A stretch of 64,000 nucleotides of DNA from Vibrio barjaei (lineage in GTDB: Bacteria; Pseudomonadota; Gammaproteobacteria; Enterobacterales; Vibrionaceae), in contig NZ_LQXO02000053.1 in assembly GCF_001639065.2 (NCBI RefSeq), forward strand, positions 372,001-436,000, given 5' to 3'. Both the position numbers and the translations under genes were made by a program. The notes beneath the pieces were generated by a model that ran no database searches, was not told the DNA's origin, and saw only the letters and a list, made by a program, of their open reading frames with translations. Shown here in pieces: positions 25,360 through 34,953 of this stretch (the stretch's first letter is position 1; every line of letters begins with the position of its first letter).

Positions 25360-28300
25360 CTAGTTTTGCAATAGTTTCGCATCCCCCCAACTCGCGTGGT
25401 CATAACCATTGCCATTTCCGGCATCATTCGCCTTAAGTGTGATGGTCGTAGCGTCTACTGGAATATCAACAGAAACGGATTCTGCGTTATCTGAACCGGT
25501 CAACGTCGCACTTTGATAGTACAACACGCCATCTAGTTCTACTTGGAATACTACCGAGCCAGAGTTACCCACTTCGTCATCAACACCAACACTCACAGTA
25601 AAGCGACTGTATTGACCGGCAGAGATGGTATAAGTGATCGTTGAGTTCGCATGTACCCCCAATCCTTTGGCGAAGGTTTGCCCGCCTATTGAAATGGTGG
25701 TGCCATCTTGCGCTTCTCGCTCACCATTACTCATATCTTTTTCGATAGAGCCCCAGCCATTGGTCGAGCTGTCTTCCTGTAAGTCACTAAGATAAACGCT
25801 CGCTGGCGGTGTGGACGAGCTTCCTGGATCCTCAGTCATAAATAGATTACCCGAACCGTTATCGGCTGGATGAATCCAATTGCTGCCACCGTCTGGGTCA
25901 TAGGCAAAAGCCAATCCAGTATGAGGTCCGCTGCCACCATTGCCATTACTTAGCCTCAACTCAAACTGATGCCAACCAGGAGATAAGTTTAAGTTGCCAG
26001 TCGAGACCCGATCACTCCAGAGGTCACTACTTAGCACCAACTGTCCATCAATCCATAGACGCGTTTTGTCATCATTGTTTTCACTGAAAGAAATCTGACC
26101 GTCGGCATCGTAGATATAACCGGTAAACACCTCGGTCGTATTACCAGCAATCGTATCTTCCGTTTCGCTTAATGAGGTTGTTATGGATGTTTTCGGGTTA
26201 GCATCGGTTTCATTAATATTGCCCGAAACGGTGCCATAAAACAGCCCAGGAACAGCGGCACCGCCCCCTTCACTTGGTGTGCGAAGCTTAGCGTCTCCCC
26301 AAGAACCATGGTCACTACCGACTCCGTCGCCCGCATCACTCACCACTAGCTTGAGCTCCTGCGCGCTACTTGGAATGTTCACTTGCACGTACTCGGCAAC
26401 ATCACTTCCTCGTAATACGCTACTTTGATAAGCCATCACGCCATCCAACCAAACCTCGAACACGACGGAACCTGAACTGCCCGTCTCATCATCAACACCG
26501 ATGAAAGCAGTAAACTGATCGTAAGTGCCACCCGTCAGGCTGTACGTCACCTCTGAATGAGCATGAACACCGAGTCCTTTGGTAAATTCACTACCACCAA
26601 TGGATATCGTTTGACCATCACCCGCAGCGTTTTCACCGACACTGGTGTCTTTTTCAATCGGTCCCCACCCATTGGTTGCGCTGGTTTCCGAAAGATCACT
26701 TAGGTAGGTATAGGATGTTGCTTGCGGTGGCTCGGGCACCACTATATCGGGGCCTTCGTATTCAATCTGTTCTAGATAAGCCACCAATGCAGCGCGCTCT
26801 GAGTTATCCGCCACACTATGCTGCAAGCCAATTTGTAACACATCATCCAGCGTTGCCGCTTGACCGTTATGGAAATATGGCGCGCTACCCCAAAGACCAA
26901 TCAAACTCGGTGTATCAAAGCCAGTACCCACTAATGGAGCTCCGATACCTTGCCCTGAAGAGGCATCAATGGTACCTACATCGTGCCTTTGCATGTCGGT
27001 GTAATACACTCCCGCATGACAAGTGTCACACCCTTTTGAGGTGAACAGCGCCTGCCCCGTTAGGGCTTCAGCTGTTAACGCGCCAGAAGAATCTCGGTGT
27101 GGACTTTTAGGGAATTGATTTAAGCTACTGACGTAAAACGCGAGGTTATCTAAGTCTTCACTTTTACCTGATTTCGATGTTCCTAATGGGTTTTCTGACA
27201 GGCCAAATAAGGCGTCTACCATAAACCCACGACCACCGAACGCGTAGCGAATATCGTTTTCGAAATCCTGTATCTCGTCAAAATTCGCGGTCCAATGCAC
27301 TCGACCATTGCCTGTGCCTGTCTTACCCAATAACGAGATAGTATTTCTTAACCCTTCACCACGGTCGGTAAAATCCCACACCCTATGGTCACTATCGCCA
27401 TCTGCATGACAGCTGGCACAAGATATGTAGCCATCTTGAGTCATTCTTGCATCGGCTGCGTTGTAGAAGATCTGTTTGCCGCGTAGCACTCGTGGGTGCA
27501 GTGTTTCATTCGCCACCACAGAGACTTGTGCCAAGGTTGGAATGTCACCTCGATCGGTCAAAAACGCATTGACATCATGCACAGACACCGTTCTTGACAT
27601 AAAGTTGTGAACAAATAATGTCGTCCCTGATAGTACGAGCCCTCTTGGCGCTAGACCAGTATCAAAAATCTCCCCTGCTCTGTTTAGGTTGTAGGTGTTG
27701 CGAATCTCAATGCTATTTTGACCTTCTACTGCAATAAAAATTAGGTCGCCGATATCGCTGAATACGGCCGCTTTGGGCTGTGCACGATCATCAATATCTA
27801 AGGCATTATCCATCACTGTTTTCGAATTGAGATCGAGTCGGTTAACCACAGCTCGAATCGTCGTTTCAAACGTCAGCGTTTTGGTTTCATCACCTTCTAA
27901 ATAGGGACCACGATCAACGTTTGCTTTATTAGATGGCAGCCAAGCACTATATCCATCCGGCGAAATTGCGACGGAACCAAGGTAGTTAGCAATGCCTCGG
28001 CTTCTATCTGGGCCATCAATTGTCGTGGTATCTTTAGCGATAAGATAACTCTGGTCGATGGTCATACTAGATGCATCAACCGCGACAACTTCCGCGTTAG
28101 TTTGAGGCGAAACAAAGCGTGTCACCAGAACCTGTGATGATGAACTGTCAACCGCAATGCCCCTTGCGCTATGACCAACATCTACTGATGCCACTATAGC
28201 TTTGGTGCTTGGGTCGATCTTAAGCAACTTACCACTTGCCTGCAGTGATACAAACGCGTTACTGCTATCTGGTGAGAAAGCGATGCCGTATGGCTGAGAA

Positions 28301-30372
28301 CCTCTTGGTAGCACAATCGTATCCACAAACTGACCAGTATTTGTCAGCACTGTGATACTAGCATCCGCCTGATTAACTACCCATAAATTGCCATTAGGCG
28401 CCACCGCTAGAGTTCTCGGCTGATCACCCACCGCAGCTTCCCATAATTTGCCGTACGGCGCTGTGTCTTCGATGGCACTGACGGTATCGTTGTCTTCGTT
28501 AACCACAACAACCTGACCATTGGCTTCCACTATGGTTGATGATGCTGTTGGCGAGACTGTCGTTGGTTGACGATATACTGTGATGGGTACCGATTTACTG
28601 CTCTCAAACACACCATCCGCCGTGGTTTCTTTAATCGTCACCACTGCAGACCAATGGTTAGGCTGATTGTAGGTATAACTCGCGTTTCCGCTGGTCGAAA
28701 ACGGTGTCGAACCACTACCATCGCCAAAGTTCCAAGAATACTGAAGACTGCCACCCAGTAAAGGGGTCGTAGAAGCAGACACATTAACACTGCTGCCTAA
28801 CGTCACTTTATCATTGGCTGACAAGCTCACATCGTGGCCGACTTGCGAACCCGTCGCAAAGCGATATTCAGTACGTGCCATCGGATTGCCAGCAAAGTCC
28901 TCAATACCTTCAAGTACGACTTCGTAAATACTGTCCGCTTCGAGTGCTTGGGAGGGAGTAAAGTGGATGAATCCGAGGTTGGTGCTGTACTCCCCTTGAA
29001 GCGGCGTTGAACTACCGATTTTGGTGACAGTAAACGAGCTACTATTGACAGATTCCATCAACACGCTATCTGATAACGCCACACCAATACGGGTCGATAA
29101 AGGTTGCAGTGTCGCGTCGATCGCGGGGTTCGCCGCAGAGATATAGGGAGGAACATTGTCCGGCATACTTTGATGTGCAATCAAACCACTGCCAGAACCA
29201 TGGTCGTTCCCAACCCAAACTAAGTTACCAAATGGAAACACCTGACCATGGTCAGTGTTGCTGCTTGTGGCATTCAATGAGCTGCGCCCTAGTTCACGTA
29301 TATTGTTGATATCACTGACATCTAATACCGCAATATCGTCTTGGTTACCCAGAAACAACTTGTTGTCTTGAACGTTACAATAAAGATTCTCGAATCCGGT
29401 AAGTTTTTCATTAACTAACGTCATCGGGTTAGTGGTCGTGTCATAGACACGCAAATAGTCATTGGTGCTTCGCGCTCCGAAATACGCATATTTGCCATCC
29501 CAACAGGAAGCATAGTACTTCTCTGGCAGGCGATTAACCGTCTTAACTAAGGTTGGGTTAACAGGATCATCTATGTTTAGCATGGAAAAACCCGCCGTTC
29601 CTTCCATGCTGGAAATGAACATTCGGTTACCCAGCGCAAAGAGTGGTCCTATGTTGAATCCGCCCAGCTCCGAGTTCGGCACCGTTTTCACCAAAGTTGG
29701 GTTGCTCATGTCGCTGGTATCAACAATGGTTAACCCTGCATTACCGCGAGCAATATAAAGATAGGGAGCTTGCCAAAAAAGCTGCCAAGAGACGTTATTG
29801 TAATCACCGAAGTTCACGCCAGAAATCGCCAGTTTCGACAAACGCACAGGATTAGTCACGTCAGACCAATCCCAGATTTCTATCCCTTTCCCCGTCTGGA
29901 TCGCAATGGTGTTGTTCTCCCCCAAACCAAACGAATGCGGCTCTCTAAACTCCGCCGTTCTTAACCCATCACCAGTGCGATTTAGATTGGCAAGATCCGG
30001 TTCATATACTGTTTTAACAAGTTGCATGGCTTTGGGATTAGAAACATCCAGAGCGATCCAACCTCCCGGACCACCACCACTATCAGGTGCAAATACGCCG
30101 ACCATATAACCGTTGAGCATGGTCATGACGTTTACGCCATAGTGTTTTCTGCCGGGATAATCGGGGGGAAGAAAGTTGGTGGTATCGTCAACGAGTGGAC
30201 TCGATACATGAGTAAACGCCTCTGATGAGCCGTAGGTAAGGTTACCCAATCCGGGGCCTTGTGCAGCATTTGCTGTAGCAATAAACGAGGTACTGCATAG
30301 TCCCGCTAATACACTGCTCACAACAGGGCGACGCCAAGTCTCAAAAGACTTTATGAAGCGATTGGCTTTCAT
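25360..30372 (-). CDS. Giant secreted multi-domain protein: two beta-propellers, PKD, di-haem cytochrome, NPCBM-PA14-NPCBM
   Basis: A 1670-residue exported protein; AAGGAG lies six bases before this ATG, which is preferred over the upstream start at 30420. Domains in order: signal peptide (1-36, ending ATANA); LVIVD-type propeller (about 40-400, repeats like LTIVDTSDMSNPTLVKTV); SbsA-like Ig domain (about 407-507); PKD domain (about 511-599, SWNFGDGS); YVTN-type propeller (about 604-945); cytochrome-peroxidase-like part with two haem motifs, CASCH near 984 and CDTCH near 1114; NPCBM domain (about 1220-1364); PA14 (about 1374-1514); second NPCBM (about 1524-1670). Haem attachment implies periplasmic or surface redox chemistry, and the C-terminal modules imply glycan binding. 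The substrate is unknown. Every domain reads open with no frameshift. Confidence 0.85.
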   Translation of the reverse strand: MKANRFIKSFETWRRPVVSSVLAGLCSTSFIATANAAQGPGLGNLTYGSSEAFTHVSSPLVDDTTNFLPPDYPGRKHYGVNVMTMLNGYMVGVFAPDSGGGPGGWIALDVSNPKAMQLVKTVYEPDLANLNRTGDGLRTAEFREPHSFGLGENNTIAIQTGKGIEIWDWSDVTNPVRLSKLAISGVNFGDYNNVSWQLFWQAPYLYIARGNAGLTIVDTSDMSNPTLVKTVPNSELGGFNIGPLFALGNRMFISSMEGTAGFSMLNIDDPVNPTLVKTVNRLPEKYYASCWDGKYAYFGARSTNDYLRVYDTTTNPMTLVNEKLTGFENLYCNVQDNKLFLGNQDDIAVLDVSDINNIRELGRSSLNATSSNTDHGQVFPFGNLVWVGNDHGSGSGLIAHQSMPDNVPPYISAANPAIDATLQPLSTRIGVALSDSVLMESVNSSSFTVTKIGSSTPLQGEYSTNLGFIHFTPSQALEADSIYEVVLEGIEDFAGNPMARTEYRFATGSQVGHDVSLSANDKVTLGSSVNVSASTTPLLGGSLQYSWNFGDGSGSTPFSTSGNASYTYNQPNHWSAVVTIKETTADGVFESSKSVPITVYRQPTTVSPTASSTIVEANGQVVVVNEDNDTVSAIEDTAPYGKLWEAAVGDQPRTLAVAPNGNLWVVNQADASITVLTNTGQFVDTIVLPRGSQPYGIAFSPDSSNAFVSLQASGKLLKIDPSTKAIVASVDVGHSARGIAVDSSSSQVLVTRFVSPQTNAEVVAVDASSMTIDQSYLIAKDTTTIDGPDRSRGIANYLGSVAISPDGYSAWLPSNKANVDRGPYLEGDETKTLTFETTIRAVVNRLDLNSKTVMDNALDIDDRAQPKAAVFSDIGDLIFIAVEGQNSIEIRNTYNLNRAGEIFDTGLAPRGLVLSGTTLFVHNFMSRTVSVHDVNAFLTDRGDIPTLAQVSVVANETLHPRVLRGKQIFYNAADARMTQDGYISCASCHADGDSDHRVWDFTDRGEGLRNTISLLGKTGTGNGRVHWTANFDEIQDFENDIRYAFGGRGFMVDALFGLSENPLGTSKSGKSEDLDNLAFYVSSLNQFPKSPHRDSSGALTAEALTGQALFTSKGCDTCHAGVYYTDMQRHDVGTIDASSGQGIGAPLVGTGFDTPSLIGLWGSAPYFHNGQAATLDDVLQIGLQHSVADNSERAALVAYLEQIEYEGPDIVVPEPPQATSYTYLSDLSETSATNGWGPIEKDTSVGENAAGDGQTISIGGSEFTKGLGVHAHSEVTYSLTGGTYDQFTAFIGVDDETGSSGSVVFEVWLDGVMAYQSSVLRGSDVAEYVQVNIPSSAQELKLVVSDAGDGVGSDHGSWGDAKLRTPSEGGGAAVPGLFYGTVSGNINETDANPKTSITTSLSETEDTIAGNTTEVFTGYIYDADGQISFSENNDDKTRLWIDGQLVLSSDLWSDRVSTGNLNLSPGWHQFELRLSNGNGGSGPHTGLAFAYDPDGGSNWIHPADNGSGNLFMTEDPGSSSTPPASVYLSDLQEDSSTNGWGSIEKDMSNGEREAQDGTTISIGGQTFAKGLGVHANSTITYTISAGQYSRFTVSVGVDDEVGNSGSVVFQVELDGVLYYQSATLTGSDNAESVSVDIPVDATTITLKANDAGNGNGYDHASWGDAKLLQN

Positions 30373-30407
30373 CGCCTTCTCCTTGTTTTTTATGGTCACT
30401 AAACAAA

Positions 30408-30432
30408 GCTCACTTCTCATAGAAAAGTGAGC
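30408..30432 (-). terminator. Terminator of the polyol operon
   Basis: GCTCACTT and AAGTGAGC form an 8-bp stem; on the minus strand the sequence TTTGTTT follows. It lies between the aldehyde dehydrogenase stop and the giant gene, separating the two units. Confidence 0.75.
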
Positions 30433-30554
30433 GCTTAAAAAACATGAAGAGGACAGGCTCGCCTACCCAATCAATCCAAAATTAGACAGTTTATCTTGTT
30501 GGCGCACTGCCCAAATTTAGGCACACCTACCGCACACCTCCTCACGTCAATGCG

Positions 30555-32078
30555 TTATTTCATAGTTGGCATGACGAATTCGGCTTGAGTCTGTGTACTG
30601 TCCTTTGAACCGACTTTCACATCCGATTCAGGCCAACGTGTGGTGATGGTTTTCATTCGAGTAAAGAATCGTACGCCGTCAGGACCATGCATATGCAAAG
30701 GGCCAAACAGTGAACGCTTCCAACCGCCAAAACTGTGGAATGCCATTGGTACCGGAATGGGCACATTCACTCCAACCATACCGATCTGAACATTGGCAGA
30801 GAAGTCTCGCGCGGCATCGCCATCTGCAGTAAAGATGGCTGTTCCGTTGCCATATTCATGATCGTTGATGATTTGCAGGGCTTCCTGATAGGTATTGACT
30901 CGAACAATGCAAAGCACTGGACCGAATATTTCTTCTTGATACACAGTCATATCGGTAGTCACATGGTCGAATAAGGTACCACCAACAAAAAAGCCATCGC
31001 TGGACTTAGCTAGTTCTAGATCTCGACCGTCAACAAGTAAAGCCGCGCCCTCTTCCTGACCCTTTTGGATGTATCCGCAAACTTTTTGCTTATGCTCTTT
31101 GGTAATCAAAGGTCCCATATCGTTTTCAATCGCTTGACCGTAACCGGGTCCTACTTTTAACGTTGCTAACTTATCTTGAAGATGACGAGCCAATGCATCC
31201 CCCGTCTCATCACCCACTGCGACGGCAACCGAAATCGCCATGCAGCGCTCTCCAGCGGCCCCATAGGCTGCCCCCATCAACGCATTCACTGCACCGTCAA
31301 TATCGGCATCAGGCATGACCACCATATGGTTTTTCGCACCACCTAAGGCTTGAACGCGCTTACCGTATCTCGCGCCTTCCGAATAGATGTATTCTGCGAT
31401 CGGTGTAGAACCAACAAAACTTACGGCTTCGACTCTTGGGTCTTGCAGTAACGTATCTACCGCTTCTTTATCCCCTTGGACCACATTAAACACACCATCA
31501 GGTAATCCCGCTTGTTTCAGAAGGTCAGCAATAAACAGTGGCGCGGACGGATTTTTCTCTGACGGTTTTAAGATAAAGGTATTTCCTGTCGCAATAGCAA
31601 TAGGAAACATCCACATAGGAACCATTACAGGGAAGTTAAATGGCGAAATCCCGGCCACCACACCAAGTGGCATCATTTGCGAGTGCGAATCGACACCAGT
31701 TCCAACATTTAGGCTATGCTCTCCTTTTTGCAGGTGTGGGATGCCGCAGGCAAACTCGACCACCTCTAGCCCTCGAGTTATCTCACCTAATGCATCACTA
31801 AATACCTTGCCATGCTCACGGCTGATGATATTCGCCAGTTCATTACGATTTAGTTCTAACAGAGTTTTGAACTTGAACATCACTCTGGCGCGATTAAGCG
31901 GCGTGGTTTTAGCCCAAGAGTCAAACGCTGCCTGTGCAATGGTAATTGCCTGCTCTACTTCCTGTTTCGAGCACAGTTCAACTTGGTTCTGCACTTCACC
32001 TGTAGCAGGGTCATAGACAGGCAAATGTCTTTCCGACTGACTTTCAACATATTGATTATTAATAAAACTACTGATCAT
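30555..32078 (-). CDS. MmsA-type (methylmalonate-semialdehyde-like) aldehyde dehydrogenase
   Basis: A 507-residue ALDH-superfamily enzyme of the MmsA branch. It has the NAD-site run GISPFNFPVMVPMW, FILKPSEKNPSAP, the SFVGSTPIAEYIY loop, catalytic cysteine in GAAGERCMA (general-base glutamate positions are replaced as usual in MmsA) and the C-terminal FGGWKRSLFG motif. MmsA enzymes oxidise short semialdehydes, often forming acyl-CoA; relatives in sugar clusters oxidise malonic or other C3 semialdehydes. The start at 32078 has AAGGA before it; an in-frame start at 32135 overlaps the upstream gene. Last gene of the leftward operon; it may oxidise the aldehyde released by the aldolase. Confidence 0.88.
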   Translation of the reverse strand: MISSFINNQYVESQSERHLPVYDPATGEVQNQVELCSKQEVEQAITIAQAAFDSWAKTTPLNRARVMFKFKTLLELNRNELANIISREHGKVFSDALGEITRGLEVVEFACGIPHLQKGEHSLNVGTGVDSHSQMMPLGVVAGISPFNFPVMVPMWMFPIAIATGNTFILKPSEKNPSAPLFIADLLKQAGLPDGVFNVVQGDKEAVDTLLQDPRVEAVSFVGSTPIAEYIYSEGARYGKRVQALGGAKNHMVVMPDADIDGAVNALMGAAYGAAGERCMAISVAVAVGDETGDALARHLQDKLATLKVGPGYGQAIENDMGPLITKEHKQKVCGYIQKGQEEGAALLVDGRDLELAKSSDGFFVGGTLFDHVTTDMTVYQEEIFGPVLCIVRVNTYQEALQIINDHEYGNGTAIFTADGDAARDFSANVQIGMVGVNVPIPVPMAFHSFGGWKRSLFGPLHMHGPDGVRFFTRMKTITTRWPESDVKVGSKDSTQTQAEFVMPTMK

Positions 32079-32128
32079 GTTTTCATCCTTGTTTAGTATT
32101 CTGAGGCTTAATTGAGGAAATTCAGGCG

Positions 32129-33286
32129 CTACCAAGCGGCTTTATACAGCTCGATCACTTCTTCTTTGTTCGGAATTCGAGGATTGTTGTTAGGCGATCC
32201 AGAAGCCAGAGCTTGCTCAGACATGATGTCGAGATTTGACCAAAACGCCTGTTTATCAATGCCAAAGTCGCTCATGGAAGGCACGCTTAAATCCTGATTG
32301 ATCTGCTTAAGTTCAAGCAGTAGCGCAGCGACTGCATCGTCGTCATTGGTGTTCGAATCAACCACGCCCATTGCTCGCGCGCACTCGGCATAACGAGTTT
32401 TAGCCGCTGGGATCGAGTATTCCGTTACCGTCGGTAATAACATCGCGTTACTCATACCGTGAGGCACATGAAAGTGCGCGCCAATTGGGCGGCTCATGCC
32501 ATGCACCAAAGCGACAGATGCGTTAGAAAACGCAATGCCTGCGAGCGTAGCTCCGAGCATCATTTGCTCTTTGGCGCCTTTATTGTCTGGATTGTTGACG
32601 GCTTCACGTAGATTTGGCGCGATAAGTTTCATCGCCAATAGCGCTTGCTGATCAGTAAACAGACCCGACTTTCCACTGACATAGGCTTCAATGGCGTGAG
32701 TTAACGCATCAATTCCGGTATCCGCTGTGATGCGCTCCGGAGCCGTCATTGTTAAAGTAAAATCAATGATGGCGGCTGATGGAATAAGACCTGGTCCCAT
32801 ACAAAGCAACTTTTCGTCATTGGTTTCGTCGGTGATAATGGTCACTTTGGTGACCTCCGAGCCCGTTCCTGCAGTTGTTGGAATCGCAATTAACGGCATA
32901 ATTGGCGAAGTTACAATATTAGGGACACTGTAATCTCGAATTCGACCTTGGTGCTCCGCAAGCAAAGCAATCGCTTTAGCACTATCAATCACACTGCCAC
33001 CACCTAGCGCGATGACGCCATCGTAATGCCCATCAATCACCTTATTGACCGCTGGTAGTATTGACGCCTCTGTTGGTTCTGGAACGGTGTCCGTGAAAAT
33101 ATCCGCCTCAACTCCAGCTTGATTCACGACGGACTTTAGCTGATCGACCTGACCTAACGTTTTCATCACTGGATCAGATACAATCATGACTCGGCGACAA
33201 CCCAGTTGGATAGCTATTTCCCCAGCTCGTGCTGTTGCGCCTTCACCTACCTCTAAAAGCTTTGGCAAAACAATAGATTGACTCAT
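32129..33286 (-). CDS. Iron-containing alcohol dehydrogenase (FucO-like)
   Basis: A 385-residue group III alcohol dehydrogenase. It has the nucleotide-binding GGGSVIDSAKAIA, the TTAGTGSEVT loop, DALTHAIEAYVS and the metal-binding histidine region LVHGMSRPIGAHFHVPHGMSNAML. Length matches FucO and related enzymes. Members interconvert short aldehydes and alcohols with NAD(H). AGGTGA precedes the ATG. A 150-bp gap separates it from the kinase gene and holds a perfect GATACA-NNN-TGTATC operator 23-37 bases upstream, so this gene and mmsA may be transcribed separately. It may reduce the aldehyde that MmsA would oxidise, giving a choice of outcomes by redox state. Confidence 0.9.
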   Translation of the reverse strand: MSQSIVLPKLLEVGEGATARAGEIAIQLGCRRVMIVSDPVMKTLGQVDQLKSVVNQAGVEADIFTDTVPEPTEASILPAVNKVIDGHYDGVIALGGGSVIDSAKAIALLAEHQGRIRDYSVPNIVTSPIMPLIAIPTTAGTGSEVTKVTIITDETNDEKLLCMGPGLIPSAAIIDFTLTMTAPERITADTGIDALTHAIEAYVSGKSGLFTDQQALLAMKLIAPNLREAVNNPDNKGAKEQMMLGATLAGIAFSNASVALVHGMSRPIGAHFHVPHGMSNAMLLPTVTEYSIPAAKTRYAECARAMGVVDSNTNDDDAVAALLLELKQINQDLSVPSMSDFGIDKQAFWSNLDIMSEQALASGSPNNNPRIPNKEEVIELYKAAW

Positions 33287-33308
33287 AATTCACCTCACAA
33301 TTCATACC

Positions 33309-33323
33309 GATACATTTTGTATC
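33309..33323. promoter_or_regulatory. GATAC-N5-GTATC operator before iron alcohol dehydrogenase gene
   Basis: GATACA-TTT-TGTATC is a perfect dyad 23 bases before the ATG. Its core is identical to the operator before the SMP-30 gene at 6.2 kb. Confidence 0.7.
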
Positions 33324-33436
33324 ATTATTTAAAATAATTTATTCAGGACGTAACAGGTCCCCACAACTTTGCTGTGGTAAAGCCTTGTTAGTCACTATCT
33401 AGCTAAACTTGTCGCTTGAAGCTCATCAGGTCTCAA

Positions 33437-34924
33437 TCAACCCAATGAGCGTAATGCATCTCTCAAAAGACAGTATTTACTATATCGAGTCGTAAAGAAC
33501 TCTGAGCGCTTAGTATTAGGCACATAACACTTGTCCGCTTGAAGCTGAGTGCTTAGTTGATCATTTTGACCTTCAGTGACAGTACTCATCGCCAGTCGCG
33601 CCACACCTTTTGCCCCAACTTCGTTACAATTTGTCGACGTCACCGTGACGCCTAATATGTCTGCAAACAGTTGGCACCAATATTCACTTCGAGAAGCGCC
33701 ACCGCTAATGGCAATTCGATCCACGTCATATCCTGCCGAGCGCAGTCTTTGGATATGCTCAAGGTGAGCAAACACAATTCCCTCATAAAAGGCGTAGACC
33801 ACATGAATGTCCTGATGCCAACCTTTCAAACCAAATAGATTGGCAGATTGGCTATCTTGCCCGGTCGAGCCATAGAGATACGGATGGAACATGGGTAACG
33901 TTGGCATTAATTCGACATCTTCCAGTTGGCGATTGAACTGTTCAAAAATATTGTTGCCAATACTTGCTTCTCGTTCTCTTCGCTCAGAGAAAAATCGCTC
34001 CACCAGCCACTCTAAGTTGGATGCCGAGCAGGTGCTGGACTCTATCGCTAAGTACCGATTCTCGGCGAATTTGCACGCCATAAATACCTCTTCAAGAGGC
34101 AGCTCATCCGTCACTACCTGATTGATATTCCATGTTCCGGCGACCACCGAGGTATTACCTAACGCACTGGCTTGTGAACCATAGGCGCATGCCACTACAT
34201 CGAACAGACCCGCAATGACAGGTGTCCCCGCTTTAAGCTTTGTTATACGTGCAGCGTCTTCGGTGACCAAGCCTATCACTTGGTTACTTTCATAAATTGG
34301 CGGCAACTTCGTGCTAATGTCTGCCACTTGGTAGTGATTAAGAAGCTCAAGAGACACTGAGTCGGTTTCAAAATCGAACAAACCCGATGCAGTGATATCT
34401 CCCCATTCTGTCGCGCATTGCCCCGTCAGGCAGAAGTTCACATAGTCTTTGCAAAACAGAACCTGGCCGATTTTTTGAAACGTCTGTGGTTGATGTTTCT
34501 TTAGCCATGTAAGTAGTGCCGCGGTTTGAGATGGCCACACGCCTTGTCGATTACGCTTTTTGAGATCTGTGAATCCCTTAGATGCTTGTAGCAAGGTGAC
34601 TTCGCTTGCAGCGCGATTATCCAGCGACTTAATGCCAAGTAATGGCTTTAACTCAGTATCAAGCAGATACAGTCCATTCCCATGACCACTGGTTCCTAGT
34701 GCGATAATTTGGCTGCTGTCCACACCGGTTTGCTCAATCAACTTAGCGATCACCTCTGCGCACAGCGACCAGCATTGTTCTAAGTTCGCTTCGGTGTGAT
34801 CAGGTTGAGGGATATGAGTCGGATAATTATTGGCTACAGCGCCTATTTCGCAGCCATGCTCATCGAACAACGCCGCTTTGATCGCCGTGTTACCACAATC
34901 AATTCCTATCGCATATGACTTCAT
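33437..34924 (-). CDS. FGGY-family carbohydrate/polyol kinase (EryA/LyxK-like)
   Basis: A 495-residue ATP-dependent sugar kinase. The first phosphate loop is IGIDCGNTAIKAALFD (7-22); GTSGHGNGLYLLD (77-89) and the catalytic aspartate in GLFDVVACAYG (D242) are intact, then VVAGTWNINQV and the C-terminal ISGGASRSEYW adenine-site motif. GTSxHGxGLyLLD and the general layout are close to L-xylulokinase LyxK and erythritol kinase EryA, less so to the AI-2 kinase LsrK. A strong ribosome-binding site (AGGAGGGG) precedes the ATG. It sits 29 bp behind the aldolase gene. It would phosphorylate the imported polyol or ketose. Confidence 0.88.
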   Translation of the reverse strand: MKSYAIGIDCGNTAIKAALFDEHGCEIGAVANNYPTHIPQPDHTEANLEQCWSLCAEVIAKLIEQTGVDSSQIIALGTSGHGNGLYLLDTELKPLLGIKSLDNRAASEVTLLQASKGFTDLKKRNRQGVWPSQTAALLTWLKKHQPQTFQKIGQVLFCKDYVNFCLTGQCATEWGDITASGLFDFETDSVSLELLNHYQVADISTKLPPIYESNQVIGLVTEDAARITKLKAGTPVIAGLFDVVACAYGSQASALGNTSVVAGTWNINQVVTDELPLEEVFMACKFAENRYLAIESSTCSASNLEWLVERFFSERREREASIGNNIFEQFNRQLEDVELMPTLPMFHPYLYGSTGQDSQSANLFGLKGWHQDIHVVYAFYEGIVFAHLEHIQRLRSAGYDVDRIAISGGASRSEYWCQLFADILGVTVTSTNCNEVGAKGVARLAMSTVTEGQNDQLSTQLQADKCYVPNTKRSEFFTTRYSKYCLLRDALRSLG

Positions 34925-34953
34925 ATCCCCTCCTTGCTCTAGTTCTGTATCTG

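Noticed and set aside
31387..32016. Open frame of 209 codons on the plus strand
   Set aside because: Antisense to the well-supported aldehyde dehydrogenase, with low-complexity Ser/Pro/Thr composition typical of a shadow frame.
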